Shown here: positions 1-8,886 of the stretch, one piece after another
How positions within the stretch are numbered: position 1 is the stretch's first letter
How the letters are laid out: every line of letters starts with the position of its first letter
NCBI GenBank assembly: GCA_964452465.1
Contig: CAYVMD010000006.1
Location: forward strand, 9,520-73,519
Source of the DNA: CAYVMD01 sp964452465
GTDB lineage: Bacteria > Armatimonadota > JACIXR01
DNA length: 64,000 nucleotides
Reading direction: 5' to 3'
The notes under the pieces: generated by a model
Seen by the model: only the letters and a program-made list of their open reading frames with translations
Database searches by the model: none
What the model was told of the DNA's origin: nothing
Position numbers and translations under genes: made by a program

Positions 1-429
1 CCTTGGACGCAGTCCTTTCCTCAGAACCTCGTTATCAAGGGAAACACCTTCCGCAATGTAGGGATATCCGCCATAACGCTCTACGCGGGCACTGCCAACC
101 CTTCCGCTAAGCCCCTCTTGGGCAACATCCTTATCGAAGGGAATCGCATATATCAAAGGGATGGAAGCGGAATTGTCATCACCAATGTGAAAGGAGTAAC
201 CATCAAGGGCAACCTCATAGAGATGGACCCTGCTACCCCTCCGGGATGGAAAGCAATAGAACTTCATCATTGTGCAGGGATCTATATAGCGGACACCTAC
301 ATCCAGGAGCCGAGGCATTCCGTCCCTGCGGTCATATACGCCCCCTCCACACCTCGTAGCGAGATTAAAATGCAAAATGTGGAGATTAAAGCACCCGGGG
401 ATATTCCTATTATTTCTTCATCGGGTTAA
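1..429 (+). CDS. C-terminal part of a right-handed beta-helix protein (partial)
   Basis: The frame is open from the first base of the window and ends at TAA 427-429, so only the last 142 residues are present. It shows short, regularly spaced strands of the form N-L-V-I-K-G-N-T-F, I-L-I-E-G-N-R-I and V-T-I-K-G-N-L-I, the repeat of parallel beta-helix (pectate-lyase-like) proteins, in which each turn is a coil rung. Such proteins are usually secreted and bind or cut polysaccharide. No catalytic residues can be assigned from the fragment. It lies 27 bp before the GH42-like gene and reads the same way, which suggests a shared transcript. The start is outside the window. Confidence 0.75.
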   Translation, partial: PWTQSFPQNLVIKGNTFRNVGISAITLYAGTANPSAKPLLGNILIEGNRIYQRDGSGIVITNVKGVTIKGNLIEMDPATPPGWKAIELHHCAGIYIADTYIQEPRHSVPAVIYAPSTPRSEIKMQNVEIKAPGDIPIISSSG

Positions 430-456
430 AATGCTTTCGCGAAGGAGTAAAATAGG

Positions 457-3450
457 ATGCGCTTTATTATTTGCCTTGTGTTTGCTATAAGCGCAATGCT
501 TCCTGCCTTTAGCGAGGTCAAGAGGATCGGAAGTTATTCCTCCCCTGCGCAATGGATTTGGGACGGGAAGCGTCCTTTCGGGGAGAGGGGGTTCTTTAGG
601 CGGACGATCTTCGTTCAGGGTGTCGTTAAATCCGCCTTTATTCAGATGACGGGGGATGATTGGTTTTCCCTCTATCTGAACGGCAAGCGAATAGGGGAAG
701 GAGGCGGGGAGTTTTATCGGGGCAGCTTGAAGGTTTTCTCCATTGGGGATATGCTCTGCCAGGGCAAGAATGTGATAGCGGTGGAGTGTAAGAGTCCTGT
801 CGATCCCGCAGGGATGATCATGGAGTGCACCATAAACTACGAGGATGGCAGGATAGAGATAATCACCTCCGACGAGGATTGGAAGTTCTCTCGGGAGTAT
901 CAGGAGGGTTGGGAGAATATGAATTTTGACGATTCCCACTGGGGCAAGGCGGTTCCCCTGGGCAGACCGCCCTTGCCTCCTTGGGGACCTCTTCAATTCC
1001 GCTATATGGGAGGGGATGTTTTGAGGGTAAAGGTTTTGGAGGTGAATTTCCCCAAGAGGGCGAAGGGGGGAGATCTGGTTTCAATTCACTTGAGAGGAAA
1101 GATTTTAAGCCCGCCAAGGGGCGATCATCTTGGCTTTTTGAGACTATTCAAAGGGGACCTTGTCCTTATAGAGCGGAAGGCTCTACTCACCCATCCTCCC
1201 ACGAGCGCTTGCTCCATTGGCGACGAGTTCTCCCTCTCTTTTAAAATCCAAATTCCTCCCTATGTTCCCCCTGGCATCTACGAATTGGAAGTTGGGCTTC
1301 ACCAAAGCCAATACGAAGGAAGGGATGATTACATCATGGGGAAAATGGAGATAGAGAGGAGAAAAAGCGAACTTCCCCTCGCGGAGATAAAGGAACTCAA
1401 CGGTTCTCCTTGCCTTTTTATAAACGGAAAGCCCTTCTTCCCCATGATTTACTCCCAGATTCCCCATCCAGATGAGAAGCATTCTCGCCAGTTTGCCAAA
1501 GCGGGGATAGAGCTCTATGAGATAAACGATATATTGGGGTTCATACATACCTCCTGTTGGGAAGGGGAGGACAAATATGATTTCTCCCGCTTGGATAGCC
1601 TTGTTCTAAATGTGCTAAGGAGCAATCCCAAGGCATATTTCTTACTACGTCTGTGGTTGGAACCTCCCGAATGGTGGAAGGATTTGCACCCTGAGGAGCT
1701 TCAACTCTATGCGGATGGGACGGGATGGGATAAGGTGGATGGCTTCGGGGGAGCGAAGTGGCCATCCTTCGCCTCCGAAGTTTGGAGAAAGGAGGCGGGG
1801 AATGCTCTGCGGGCTTTGATAAATCACATCAAAGGGTCTCCCTATGCCGAAAGGTGCATCGGTTTTCACATAGGGGCAGGAATATATGGCGAATGGCATT
1901 ATATGGGAGCGCAACATGTGCCCGATATGAGCGAGCCTATGAAGAGAAGGTTTAGGAAATGGCTAAGGGAACGCTATGGGAACGATGTTAACGCTCTCCG
2001 GCGCGCCTGGGGTAGGGAGGATGTAGATTTCGAAACCGCCGAGATACCCACTCTCCAGGAGCGCATCCAGACCTCTTGGGGGATATTCCACGACCCCAGC
2101 AGAAATCGCCAGGTGGTGGATTATTATCTCTGCCATCATGATGTTTTAGTGGAGACCATCCTTTATTTCGCGAAGATCGTTAAGGAAGCAACCGAGGGCA
2201 GGTCATTGGTGGGCGTGTTCTACGGTTATACCGCCAATGTCCTTTGGGCTCAGGATGGTGGACATCTCGAACTCCAGAAGATATATAACTCTCTTTACAT
2301 AGATTTCCTCTGCTCTCCCCACACCTATATCAGAAGAAGCTTGGGGGAGGATGGGGGCTTCAGGGCCCTGCCGGGTTCCATCGCCCTCCACGGGAAGATC
2401 TTCATAGACGAGGCGGACGACCGCACCCACCTTGCCTCGGATCCCTATGCTCGGGGGGTAGAGGATTCTATAGCGCTGATAAGAAGGGAATTCGTGCAGG
2501 CGTTGACCACAAATGCTGGGCTGTGGTGGTTCGATATGGAATCCCGTTGGTTCGACGACCCCCGGTTGATGGAGGAGATAAAGAAGATGAAAAAGATAGG
2601 GGATGAAAGCACTCGCCTGCTCCGCAGGCGAGTGAGCGAGGTAGCAGTCATAGCAAGCCCTTATAACCTAATCTACACTGCGCATTGGAGACATCCTAAA
2701 TACGCCGACGAACGCACCTATGGGGATGCGGTGAGCGCCCTTCTCCTCAACGAACAATGGGGGGAATTCTTCAAGATGGGCGCGCCCTTCGACCTCTACG
2801 ATCTGAGCGATATAGAGAGGCTTCCAACCCATTACAAATGCTACATCTTCCTCAATACATTCTACATGGAGGAGAAGGCGAGGAGGGCTATAGAGAGGTT
2901 GAAAAGGGATGGGAAGATGTTGATCTGGTTCTACGCGCCAGGGATTTTAAGCGAGAAGGGGATAAACTTGGAGGGCATGGAGGAGTTGATAGGAATGAGG
3001 ATGGGGATGGCGGAGAAGGAGACGCCTTTGGAGGTTGTAACAAAGGATGGGAGGAGATGGGGGGTGGGAAAGGCGATAGCACCTACCATCTGGGTGGAGG
3101 ATAGGGAGGCGGAGGTGTTGGGATTGTCTCCTGAGGGGAAAGCTAATTTCTGCCTAAAGAGGTTCAGGGATTGGATATCGGTGTATGTGGGCTCCCCAGC
3201 ATTGCCGGCGGATATCCTGAGGGGACTCCTCAAATCGGCAGGCGTGCACATATATTTGGAGAGCGGCGATGTGCTTTATTTGAATGATTCCTACCTCGCC
3301 CTCCACACCGCAAAAGCGGGCATAAAGAAGATAACCTTGCCCGAGGCAAGACAGGTAAGGGATGCCTTTGAGGATAGGGATTTGGGTACCCTTATGGAAT
3401 GGGAGATCTACCTTCCTGCTCACCGGACGGTGCTATACCAAATAAGATAG
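457..3450 (+). CDS. Secreted beta-galactosidase-like glycoside hydrolase (GH42-like)
   Basis: A 997-residue protein starting at ATG with GAAGGAG nine bases upstream. It has a signal peptide (residues about 1-19), then a beta-sandwich (about 25-165) resembling the N-terminal carbohydrate-binding domain of alpha-L-rhamnosidases (WIWDG..., DDWFSLYLNGK). A further beta region precedes a TIM barrel from about residue 310 (INGKPFFPMIYSQ). In the barrel, GAGIYGEWHY and the following RYGNDVNALRRAWG stretch match GH42-type beta-galactosidases, with the Glu of GEWH as likely acid/base. The Glu of FIDEADDR is a candidate nucleophile. A C-terminal Rossmann-like trimerisation-type region (about 700-900) also fits GH42. 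The substrate cannot be told from sequence. A strong hairpin overlaps the stop codon. Confidence 0.75.
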   Translation: MRFIICLVFAISAMLPAFSEVKRIGSYSSPAQWIWDGKRPFGERGFFRRTIFVQGVVKSAFIQMTGDDWFSLYLNGKRIGEGGGEFYRGSLKVFSIGDMLCQGKNVIAVECKSPVDPAGMIMECTINYEDGRIEIITSDEDWKFSREYQEGWENMNFDDSHWGKAVPLGRPPLPPWGPLQFRYMGGDVLRVKVLEVNFPKRAKGGDLVSIHLRGKILSPPRGDHLGFLRLFKGDLVLIERKALLTHPPTSACSIGDEFSLSFKIQIPPYVPPGIYELEVGLHQSQYEGRDDYIMGKMEIERRKSELPLAEIKELNGSPCLFINGKPFFPMIYSQIPHPDEKHSRQFAKAGIELYEINDILGFIHTSCWEGEDKYDFSRLDSLVLNVLRSNPKAYFLLRLWLEPPEWWKDLHPEELQLYADGTGWDKVDGFGGAKWPSFASEVWRKEAGNALRALINHIKGSPYAERCIGFHIGAGIYGEWHYMGAQHVPDMSEPMKRRFRKWLRERYGNDVNALRRAWGREDVDFETAEIPTLQERIQTSWGIFHDPSRNRQVVDYYLCHHDVLVETILYFAKIVKEATEGRSLVGVFYGYTANVLWAQDGGHLELQKIYNSLYIDFLCSPHTYIRRSLGEDGGFRALPGSIALHGKIFIDEADDRTHLASDPYARGVEDSIALIRREFVQALTTNAGLWWFDMESRWFDDPRLMEEIKKMKKIGDESTRLLRRRVSEVAVIASPYNLIYTAHWRHPKYADERTYGDAVSALLLNEQWGEFFKMGAPFDLYDLSDIERLPTHYKCYIFLNTFYMEEKARRAIERLKRDGKMLIWFYAPGILSEKGINLEGMEELIGMRMGMAEKETPLEVVTKDGRRWGVGKAIAPTIWVEDREAEVLGLSPEGKANFCLKRFRDWISVYVGSPALPADILRGLLKSAGVHIYLESGDVLYLNDSYLALHTAKAGIKKITLPEARQVRDAFEDRDLGTLMEWEIYLPAHRTVLYQIR

Positions 3451-3481
3451 GAAAAGCCTCGTTTTCGAGGCTTTTCCTATC
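3446..3481. terminator. Perfect 16-bp stem-loop between convergent genes
   Basis: GATAGGAAAAGCCTCG at 3446-3461 pairs perfectly with 3466-3481 around a TTTT loop. The left arm includes the TAG stop codon of the GH42-like gene. The stem is A-rich on one arm and T-rich on the other, and no separate long T-tract follows. It lies between two convergent genes, so it is best read as a bidirectional transcription end. Confidence 0.7.
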
Positions 3482-3517
3482 GTTATAAAGGTTGTCGCGT
3501 ATTGGATTCCGAAGGGC

Positions 3518-4531
3518 TTACTTTGTCGAAGATAAGGTAAAGCTGGTCAAACTATTCGTGAAGAATTCAACGAATTCCTCCACATTGACATCCACGCAGA
3601 CAATGCCGTTTTCCTCCCCCTCCTCGCTTGATATTAACCCCTTCTTTTCCCCCTCGTTTAAATCGACCACTAAATGTCTATCCTCGGTCTTCACTAAATC
3701 TCCTCTTAATATCACAGCGCAGGCAAGGGGGTCGTGGAGGATTATCATCTCCTTTGCCCACCCGGCATTCTTTAAGAACTGGTTTATCAAATCCCCAAGC
3801 ACGGGGATACTTTCCGAGATCTTTTCTCTATCCTCCTTCCCCAACCCGCAACGCATGGTTACATCCAACCCTACGAAGAGGGGCTTCATCCCGCTCTCCA
3901 GCATTATCTCCATGGCATAAGGATCGCGCACTACATTATATTCGACATTGGGAGAGTTGAAACAACCTGCCATAGCCACATAGCGTTTCAATTTCCTAAA
4001 TGTTGCAGGGTCGCTGAGATAGGCGACCGCTATGTTCGTCATTTTCCCTAGGGACAGAAGCACCAGGTCACCGTTTAACTTCTTGATCGCCTCCAAAATA
4101 GCCTGGGGGGCATTATCCCCTACCTTGCCTTTATATTTCCCCTTTGGCTCCGCCTTATAGGTAAAGCCCACTTGCCCGGCATATTTTCTGCCCCTGAGAA
4201 GCGGTCCCTCCCACCCCCTATATACTGGTATATCATCCCTTCCCATACCCTGCAATAAAGCTTGCAGGGTTTTCAGCCGTCCATCGATGAGACTATCCGT
4301 GACGCTTATCCCGATTATATTGAACTCCCTACGGGAAAGAGCGAAAGCTATCGCCAAGGCATCGTCTATGTCAGTTCCTATATCGGTGTCTATCCACAAG
4401 TTTATCTTCTTGTCCATGCTCTTTCCTCCTTCCGTTAAATTTTCCTTTCCTCGCCGATTGGTGAAGCCCACTACCGATAAGGCGAGCATTCCCACAAGCA
4501 GCGTTAAGATGCTCTTCCTCATAAGAAGCAT
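3518..4531 (-). CDS. Inosine/uridine-preferring nucleoside hydrolase, with signal peptide
   Basis: A 337-residue protein that should hydrolyse the N-glycosidic bond of nucleosides. The calcium-binding signature DTDIGTDIDDA is at residues 48-58, and the later PLxxGLDVT and HDPLA motifs (His-Asp near residue 265) are also of the IUNH family. The first 23 residues (RKSILTLLVGMLALSVVGF) form a signal peptide or membrane anchor, unusual for a family that is mostly cytosolic. A second ATG at residue 39 (4417) has AGGAGG eight bases upstream and would give a 299-residue cytosolic form of normal family length. The gene starts one base after the stop of the upstream TIM-barrel gene, so the two are probably translationally coupled. 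Confidence 0.85.
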   Translation of the reverse strand: MLLMRKSILTLLVGMLALSVVGFTNRRGKENLTEGGKSMDKKINLWIDTDIGTDIDDALAIAFALSRREFNIIGISVTDSLIDGRLKTLQALLQGMGRDDIPVYRGWEGPLLRGRKYAGQVGFTYKAEPKGKYKGKVGDNAPQAILEAIKKLNGDLVLLSLGKMTNIAVAYLSDPATFRKLKRYVAMAGCFNSPNVEYNVVRDPYAMEIMLESGMKPLFVGLDVTMRCGLGKEDREKISESIPVLGDLINQFLKNAGWAKEMIILHDPLACAVILRGDLVKTEDRHLVVDLNEGEKKGLISSEEGEENGIVCVDVNVEEFVEFFTNSLTSFTLSSTK

Positions 4532-4532
4532 C

Positions 4533-6764
4533 TCACCTTTCGACCTCCCAAACTTTTAGATTCCTTATCAAAACTTTCGCCTTTCCCCGTGTGGAGATGA
4601 AGAGATAATAATCCGGATAATCCTCCATATCAAGCAAAACATACTTTTTGCCTTTCATCCCCTTCCTGATGGGGATGATCCTCGCTATTCCTACATCCTT
4701 CTCTATCCCTCCGCTATCCGTTCGCCCTGCTAATGCCAGCAGGGCTCCTTTCTCGCATTCCAAAACCTCGTAATCGAACTTCGCAAGGTAGCGTCCCTTA
4801 GGTTGGAGGGGGAAGTTCGCAGGATCGGTCCGCCAATGGATGTTCCATTCTTCCTTCATTTCATAGGAATTTATCTCCAAGCGGTCCACCGACAAAAGCA
4901 ATTTTTTCGCCTCGGGGGCACAAACCTCTCCCCAGAGAGGAAGGTCCTTCTCTCCTTTCTCTATCCTCTCCTTGATTAACTCATATTCCCTCCGGAAGAG
5001 GGGTAAGTAATCCCGCCAGTGCCCCCTTACTCCCCACCTATAGGACTGCCAGATGTCGAGGTGTCCCCAGGGAGGAGGTATGTCTATCTCGCTACGAGTG
5101 AAGGTAACCTCGCCAGGATAGAGGATGTTCGCTACTTCTATCACCTTCTCCCACCATCTCAAGGATTCCTCCAACCATTTCAACACCTCTTTCCCTCCTA
5201 TAAGCCCGTTCCTCCATTTCTCCCAGGCTACTCCCGCTTTTATCTTCGCTTCGTAGTATAGACCGAGGTAGGAGTTCAACCTTAACCTATTCAGCAGATC
5301 TCGAAGGGAGGCATTGCCTTCCTCGTATGGCTCTATCTGGCTCAGGATGTTAAGGCAAGCCCTGGCATTTCTTCCCATCTCCTCCGCTATTTGCAAGGGA
5401 GTGGTTCCTCTAATCGTCTTTCCTTCTTTCAGGAGGTATACATACTCCTTAATGGAGACTATTCGTTCCCCCCATTCCTCAGGGGAGGGGTTGGGGAAGG
5501 TCAGACCAACATGGGGGTAGAGGTAGCCCTTTTCGTTTATCCTCTCGTGATTCTCGTAAACATAAGTGGTAAGGGTGGGCATTTCCAATATCTGGACGAG
5601 GAGTAGCCCGAATTGAGGCATGTAATGGTCGCTCTGGCTATGGACGAGGTGGACGAAACGGGGCATTATCCCGCTGGCGTGGATCATCGCTGAGAGGAGG
5701 TTTCTTGCTTGTGCCTGGGTTAGACCATAGGTTTCTCCCACTCTTCTCTCCCAGTAATCCCTGGGGATCCTTTGATCGTAGGAATAGAGAAGGAACGCCT
5801 CCTTAACCAGCCAGCGGTCGTGGCTTTCAACTGCCTCCACCAAAAGCCCTTCCCCGCCCTTTTTCTTTAAGTCCTCCACCACCTTCTTGGTGAAGAAGGG
5901 GTCGCCCCAGAAGAGATACCAGTTTGCCCCCTTTGGTCCTCCCAGCGAGATTATCGGTACCCCTTTAAACAACCTATGCCATCTTTGTATGCGAGGATCA
6001 GCCATAGGTCGGAAGAATTGCTCATATTGGAGATAGGTCATAAGGACGAAGGGACCCCTATAGGCTTTCCTCACTCTCTCCACCTCCTCAGGGTAGGAGC
6101 ACCAGTTCCAGTAGATCAGCCTTGGTTTTCGCTCCAATTCGTTCAATCCTCTAACGATGGAGTTCAGGACGAAATCCACGCAACCTGGTGGTGCCTCGCC
6201 CGCCTGGGTGATGAGCCCAGCGAGGTCCGGATAGGTTTCAAATAGGCGTTTAACGCAATAGCGAGTGTATTCCCGCACTAAGGGGATATCCTCTCCGAAC
6301 TCTCGCAAATTGTGGGCTTTCCTCATCCCGGGAGGAAGGCAGATGTTCCAGGTCATAAGGTAAACCTCGATGCCGTAATCCTTGGCTCTTTTCGTGATCC
6401 AACGGAACATATCTATCATCTCGTCCAGCCTTTGGGGAGGGAAGTACTCCGCCTCAGGGAAGCGAGGAAGGGAAAGGAGGGCGGGGTAGGGATGGGGATG
6501 CCAGAATACGAGGGTGTTCACCTTTAATCTCGACCATTCTTTGAATTTCCTTTCCCATTCTTCCCGATCGAACCACCACCAATCCCTCCTATTTTCCACT
6601 TCTTTATATCCCTCCCAAACGCCATAGAGGGAGGAGCCCACATAAAAGGGAAAGGCAGTGGCGATCCCTCGCCACCTCAAAAAGCCCGCTTCCCTTTGGG
6701 AACTTGCCAGGAGGGGAATAAAGAAAAGGGAAAGAATAGCAAGGAGAAATCTTCTTCTTTTCAT
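4533..6764 (-). CDS. Large secreted TIM-barrel glycoside-hydrolase-like protein
   Basis: A 743-residue protein with a signal peptide (RRRFLLAILSLFFIPLLASS), next to a nucleoside hydrolase and a prepilin. The region about 30-330 reads as a (beta/alpha)8 barrel (VNTLVFWHPHPYP, IEVYLMTWNIC, LAGLITQAGEAPPGC, LIYWNWCSYP), broadly like the GH20/GH67/GH115 group that acts on glucuronoxylan or hexosamine chains. The Glu of QAGEAPPG is a possible catalytic residue. A helical part (about 420-580) and a C-terminal beta domain (about 640-743) follow. Assignment to a named family is not secure. The SD is GGAGGG before ATG 6764. Confidence 0.55.
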   Translation of the reverse strand: MKRRRFLLAILSLFFIPLLASSQREAGFLRWRGIATAFPFYVGSSLYGVWEGYKEVENRRDWWWFDREEWERKFKEWSRLKVNTLVFWHPHPYPALLSLPRFPEAEYFPPQRLDEMIDMFRWITKRAKDYGIEVYLMTWNICLPPGMRKAHNLREFGEDIPLVREYTRYCVKRLFETYPDLAGLITQAGEAPPGCVDFVLNSIVRGLNELERKPRLIYWNWCSYPEEVERVRKAYRGPFVLMTYLQYEQFFRPMADPRIQRWHRLFKGVPIISLGGPKGANWYLFWGDPFFTKKVVEDLKKKGGEGLLVEAVESHDRWLVKEAFLLYSYDQRIPRDYWERRVGETYGLTQAQARNLLSAMIHASGIMPRFVHLVHSQSDHYMPQFGLLLVQILEMPTLTTYVYENHERINEKGYLYPHVGLTFPNPSPEEWGERIVSIKEYVYLLKEGKTIRGTTPLQIAEEMGRNARACLNILSQIEPYEEGNASLRDLLNRLRLNSYLGLYYEAKIKAGVAWEKWRNGLIGGKEVLKWLEESLRWWEKVIEVANILYPGEVTFTRSEIDIPPPWGHLDIWQSYRWGVRGHWRDYLPLFRREYELIKERIEKGEKDLPLWGEVCAPEAKKLLLSVDRLEINSYEMKEEWNIHWRTDPANFPLQPKGRYLAKFDYEVLECEKGALLALAGRTDSGGIEKDVGIARIIPIRKGMKGKKYVLLDMEDYPDYYLFISTRGKAKVLIRNLKVWEVER

Positions 6765-6820
6765 AGGTATTTTCCCTCCATTTTTTTATAAAGGAACAAG
6801 AAAACTTTTTTTTTCATATT

Positions 6821-6850
6821 AGTGGGGGGAGGCAAACGCCTCCCCCCACT
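6821..6850 (-). other. 13-bp GC-rich hairpin directly after a prepilin gene
   Basis: AGTGGGGGGAGGC (6821-6833) pairs with 6838-6850 around a 4-base loop, 11 bases beyond the prepilin stop codon. On the prepilin's strand the hairpin is followed by an A-run rather than a T-run, so it is not a classic intrinsic terminator. Almost the same hairpin follows the second prepilin gene at 25127-25150. An mRNA stabiliser or processing point that sets pilin level above the downstream gene is one reading. Confidence 0.7.
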
Positions 6851-6861
6851 TGATGGTGTGC

Positions 6862-7659
6862 TCACTGCCCCATGATATCTCGACAGGAGAAGGCAAGGGA
6901 ACCTCCCCTGCATTTGGAGCGCAACTGTTCTGCCTTATACCATTTAGCATGCCCATCTGCGAAGACCACATTTGAGCCCTCTGTATGGCGAGTCCATCTC
7001 CTCTTTGCCAACTCCAGGTCCGTTACTACGGGCGGGCATCCGCACTGCACACCGTCAAAGGGAACGCCCGTTGGCCAGTTGGCAAACGCCGCCTGGACAT
7101 TTATGGCGTAATTTGCGTCGCCATAGTTGTTCACGAGCCTGGTAACGAAGGAGTCGGTTATCACCACCGTCTCCGAGGGCACGGCGATGGAAGCGAGGCG
7201 ATAGGCGCCCGTTCTCCAACCTTGTCCCCACCAGATGCCAGCGAAGGGTGCTTCTTGTATACCTACATTGTAACCGTAATTGCAACGGAAGTTAGGCTGA
7301 CCGTGTAGCCCCGGATAGCAGTTCGCCTTCCAGGTGTTATCCTGTTGGGAGCTGGGGCAAGAGAAGACCCCCGTGTTCTTCACATAGGGCATCAGTTGTT
7401 CGAACCAATCCAGACCGGTGAATTGTCCATTCTTGCCCGCCCCGCAGGGGGTTTCCATGGTGGGGAGACATTCATCCCAATCCTGCGTGTACATCGCAAG
7501 CGCGGTCCCTATCTGTTTCACATTGCTCAGGCATGCTGTTTTCCTTGCTTGTTCCCTTGCTCGACTGAATACTGGGAAGAGGATAGCTGCCAGGATGGCG
7601 ATAATAGCTATCACCACCAGCAGCTCTATCAATGTGAAACCCTTCCTTTTCCCTATCAT
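6862..7659 (-). CDS. Prepilin-like (type II pseudopilin) H-X9-DG protein
   Basis: A 265-residue protein with a prepilin peptidase site (KRKG^FTLIELLVVIAI) followed by the single N-terminal membrane helix. A long SRAREQARKTACLSN segment then leads into a globular domain. The C-terminal HTEGSNVVFADGHAKW is the H-X9-DG block of the DUF1559-like prepilin family, and a Cys pair (CRGGSLAFSC) ends the protein. Members occur in many copies in Armatimonadota and Planctomycetota, with no settled function; surface or secretion-system roles are assumed. GGAGGTGA precedes the ATG. The leader resembles that of the gene at 24353. It lies downstream of the lacI-type gene and upstream of secreted hydrolases on the same strand. 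Confidence 0.85.
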   Translation of the reverse strand: MIGKRKGFTLIELLVVIAIIAILAAILFPVFSRAREQARKTACLSNVKQIGTALAMYTQDWDECLPTMETPCGAGKNGQFTGLDWFEQLMPYVKNTGVFSCPSSQQDNTWKANCYPGLHGQPNFRCNYGYNVGIQEAPFAGIWWGQGWRTGAYRLASIAVPSETVVITDSFVTRLVNNYGDANYAINVQAAFANWPTGVPFDGVQCGCPPVVTDLELAKRRWTRHTEGSNVVFADGHAKWYKAEQLRSKCRGGSLAFSCRDIMGQ

Positions 7660-7680
7660 CCTTATTTCACCTCCTTTCTT

Positions 7681-7808
7681 TTCGGTATTTGCCCCCGGAT
7701 ATCCACTCTTTCCAGGGAGCCCAGAGACAGATTTCCCTGGTGGGTTTAGGGCAGGGGGAATGAATGCCCCTCTGCCCCAAGAATTCGTTCAATGGGCACC
7801 ACCTCCCT
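7681..7808 (-). other. Structured leader of the first prepilin gene
   Basis: Between the regulator stop and the prepilin SD the transcript can form two hairpins. One pairs GGGCAG plus GGGG (7772-7777 and 7767-7770) with 7749-7758. The other pairs CCAGGGA (7734-7740) with TCCCTGG (7712-7718). After the second hairpin comes AAAGAGTGG, then GGGGGCAAA and an A-rich run to the SD. The leader of the second prepilin gene has the same order: AGGTGGTG, hairpin, hairpin, AAAGAAGTGG, GGGGCGAAA, SD. Confidence 0.45.
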
Positions 7809-8818
7809 TAACCAATTTGTATTACCCTCCTTATGGGGAGGCGTTTTTCTATCGTCCTTTTTTCCTTCCCTTCCATCATTTTGAAAAGCAACCCTCCTGC
7901 CCATAATCCCAACTTATAAAGCGAGGTATTAAGGGCGAGGGAGGGAACCCCCGCGGAGAAATCGCCTGGCAATTTATCGAAATTCATAACCACCACCTTT
8001 TCTCTCCTTTCCATCTCTTTCTCCCTAACTGCTTGGCACACTCCCCGTATGTGTTCGCCCACCGCAACGAATATCGCGGAAGGGGGTTCCTTCAAGTTTA
8101 ATAATCTCAACGCTCCTCTGTATCCCTCCCTTTCGCCAAAGCCTTCCATCTTTACTATTAGATCTTCCTCCACCCCAATTCCTGCCTCTTTGAGTGCCCG
8201 TTCATAGCCCTTATATCTTTCCCACATGAAGCTAGTTTCCAATCCGATCCCTATTAGACCTATTCTTTTATGCCCTCTCTCTATGAGGTATTTCGTTGCC
8301 AGATATGCACCTCCCTCATTGTCATAATCCACTATCACCCCCTTGAATTTAGGGTGATAGCCAATCATAACTATTGGGATATTTAGAGCCTTCCATTTTT
8401 CTACTTCCTTGTCGTCCATCCTAACGGGTCCCAATGCTATAACTCCGTCCACGCGTCCTAAGACCTCCTCGATGGGAGGGAAGAAGCCCATCTTATCTCG
8501 TCTCGAGGCATTTAGGAAAAGGCTATATCCCTCCTTTCTTGCTTTATCCCAGATGCCCGCTAATATTTGAGCGGAAAGCAAACTGCTCAAATAGGCCGGG
8601 GAAGGGTAGGTGAAGAGGACGCCGATCACATAGGTTTTCCCCTTGGCTAATCCCCTCGCTAAGGGGTGGGGACGATAGCCAAGTTCCCGCGCTACCTGGA
8701 TGATCCGCTCGCGGACCTTCGGTTGAACCCTCACCGTGGTTTTGCTGTTGTTCAAGACTTTAGAGACTACGGGCACCGATGTGCCTACGATCCTCGCTAT
8801 TTCCTTTAATGTCGCCAT
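7808..8818 (-). CDS. LacI-family transcription regulator
   Basis: A 336-residue repressor-type protein. Residues 1-22 (TLKEIARIVGTSVPVVSKVLNN) are the LacI helix-turn-helix, followed by the hinge helix region HPLARGLAKG and a periplasmic-binding-protein-like sugar-sensing domain from about residue 63 (TYVIGVLFTYPSP). It probably senses a sugar and controls nearby hydrolase genes. Its own promoter has a perfect 16-bp palindrome over the transcription start, which points to autorepression. The target sugar cannot be read from the sequence. Confidence 0.92.
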   Translation of the reverse strand: MATLKEIARIVGTSVPVVSKVLNNSKTTVRVQPKVRERIIQVARELGYRPHPLARGLAKGKTYVIGVLFTYPSPAYLSSLLSAQILAGIWDKARKEGYSLFLNASRRDKMGFFPPIEEVLGRVDGVIALGPVRMDDKEVEKWKALNIPIVMIGYHPKFKGVIVDYDNEGGAYLATKYLIERGHKRIGLIGIGLETSFMWERYKGYERALKEAGIGVEEDLIVKMEGFGEREGYRGALRLLNLKEPPSAIFVAVGEHIRGVCQAVREKEMERREKVVVMNFDKLPGDFSAGVPSLALNTSLYKLGLWAGGLLFKMMEGKEKRTIEKRLPIRRVIQIG

Positions 8819-8834
8819 CTATCCCGCTCCTTTT

Positions 8835-8850
8835 GATTAAGCGCTTAATC
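8835..8850. promoter_or_regulatory. Palindromic operator of the LacI-type gene
   Basis: GATTAAGCGCTTAATC is a perfect 16-bp palindrome with a central CG, the usual form of LacI-family operators. It starts about eight bases after the -10 box and ends 17 bases before the ATG, so a bound repressor would cover the transcription start. The same 16-mer was not found elsewhere by eye in the window. Confidence 0.75.
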
Positions 8851-8857
8851 TACTTTC

Positions 8858-8886
8858 ATTATGCTATACACCTAAAAATTAGTCAA
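8858..8886 (-). promoter_or_regulatory. Promoter of the LacI-type gene
   Basis: On the minus strand TTGACT (8881-8886) and CATAAT (8858-8863) are 17 bases apart, close to the sigma-70-type consensus. The expected start is near 8851, directly at the palindromic operator. Confidence 0.75.
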
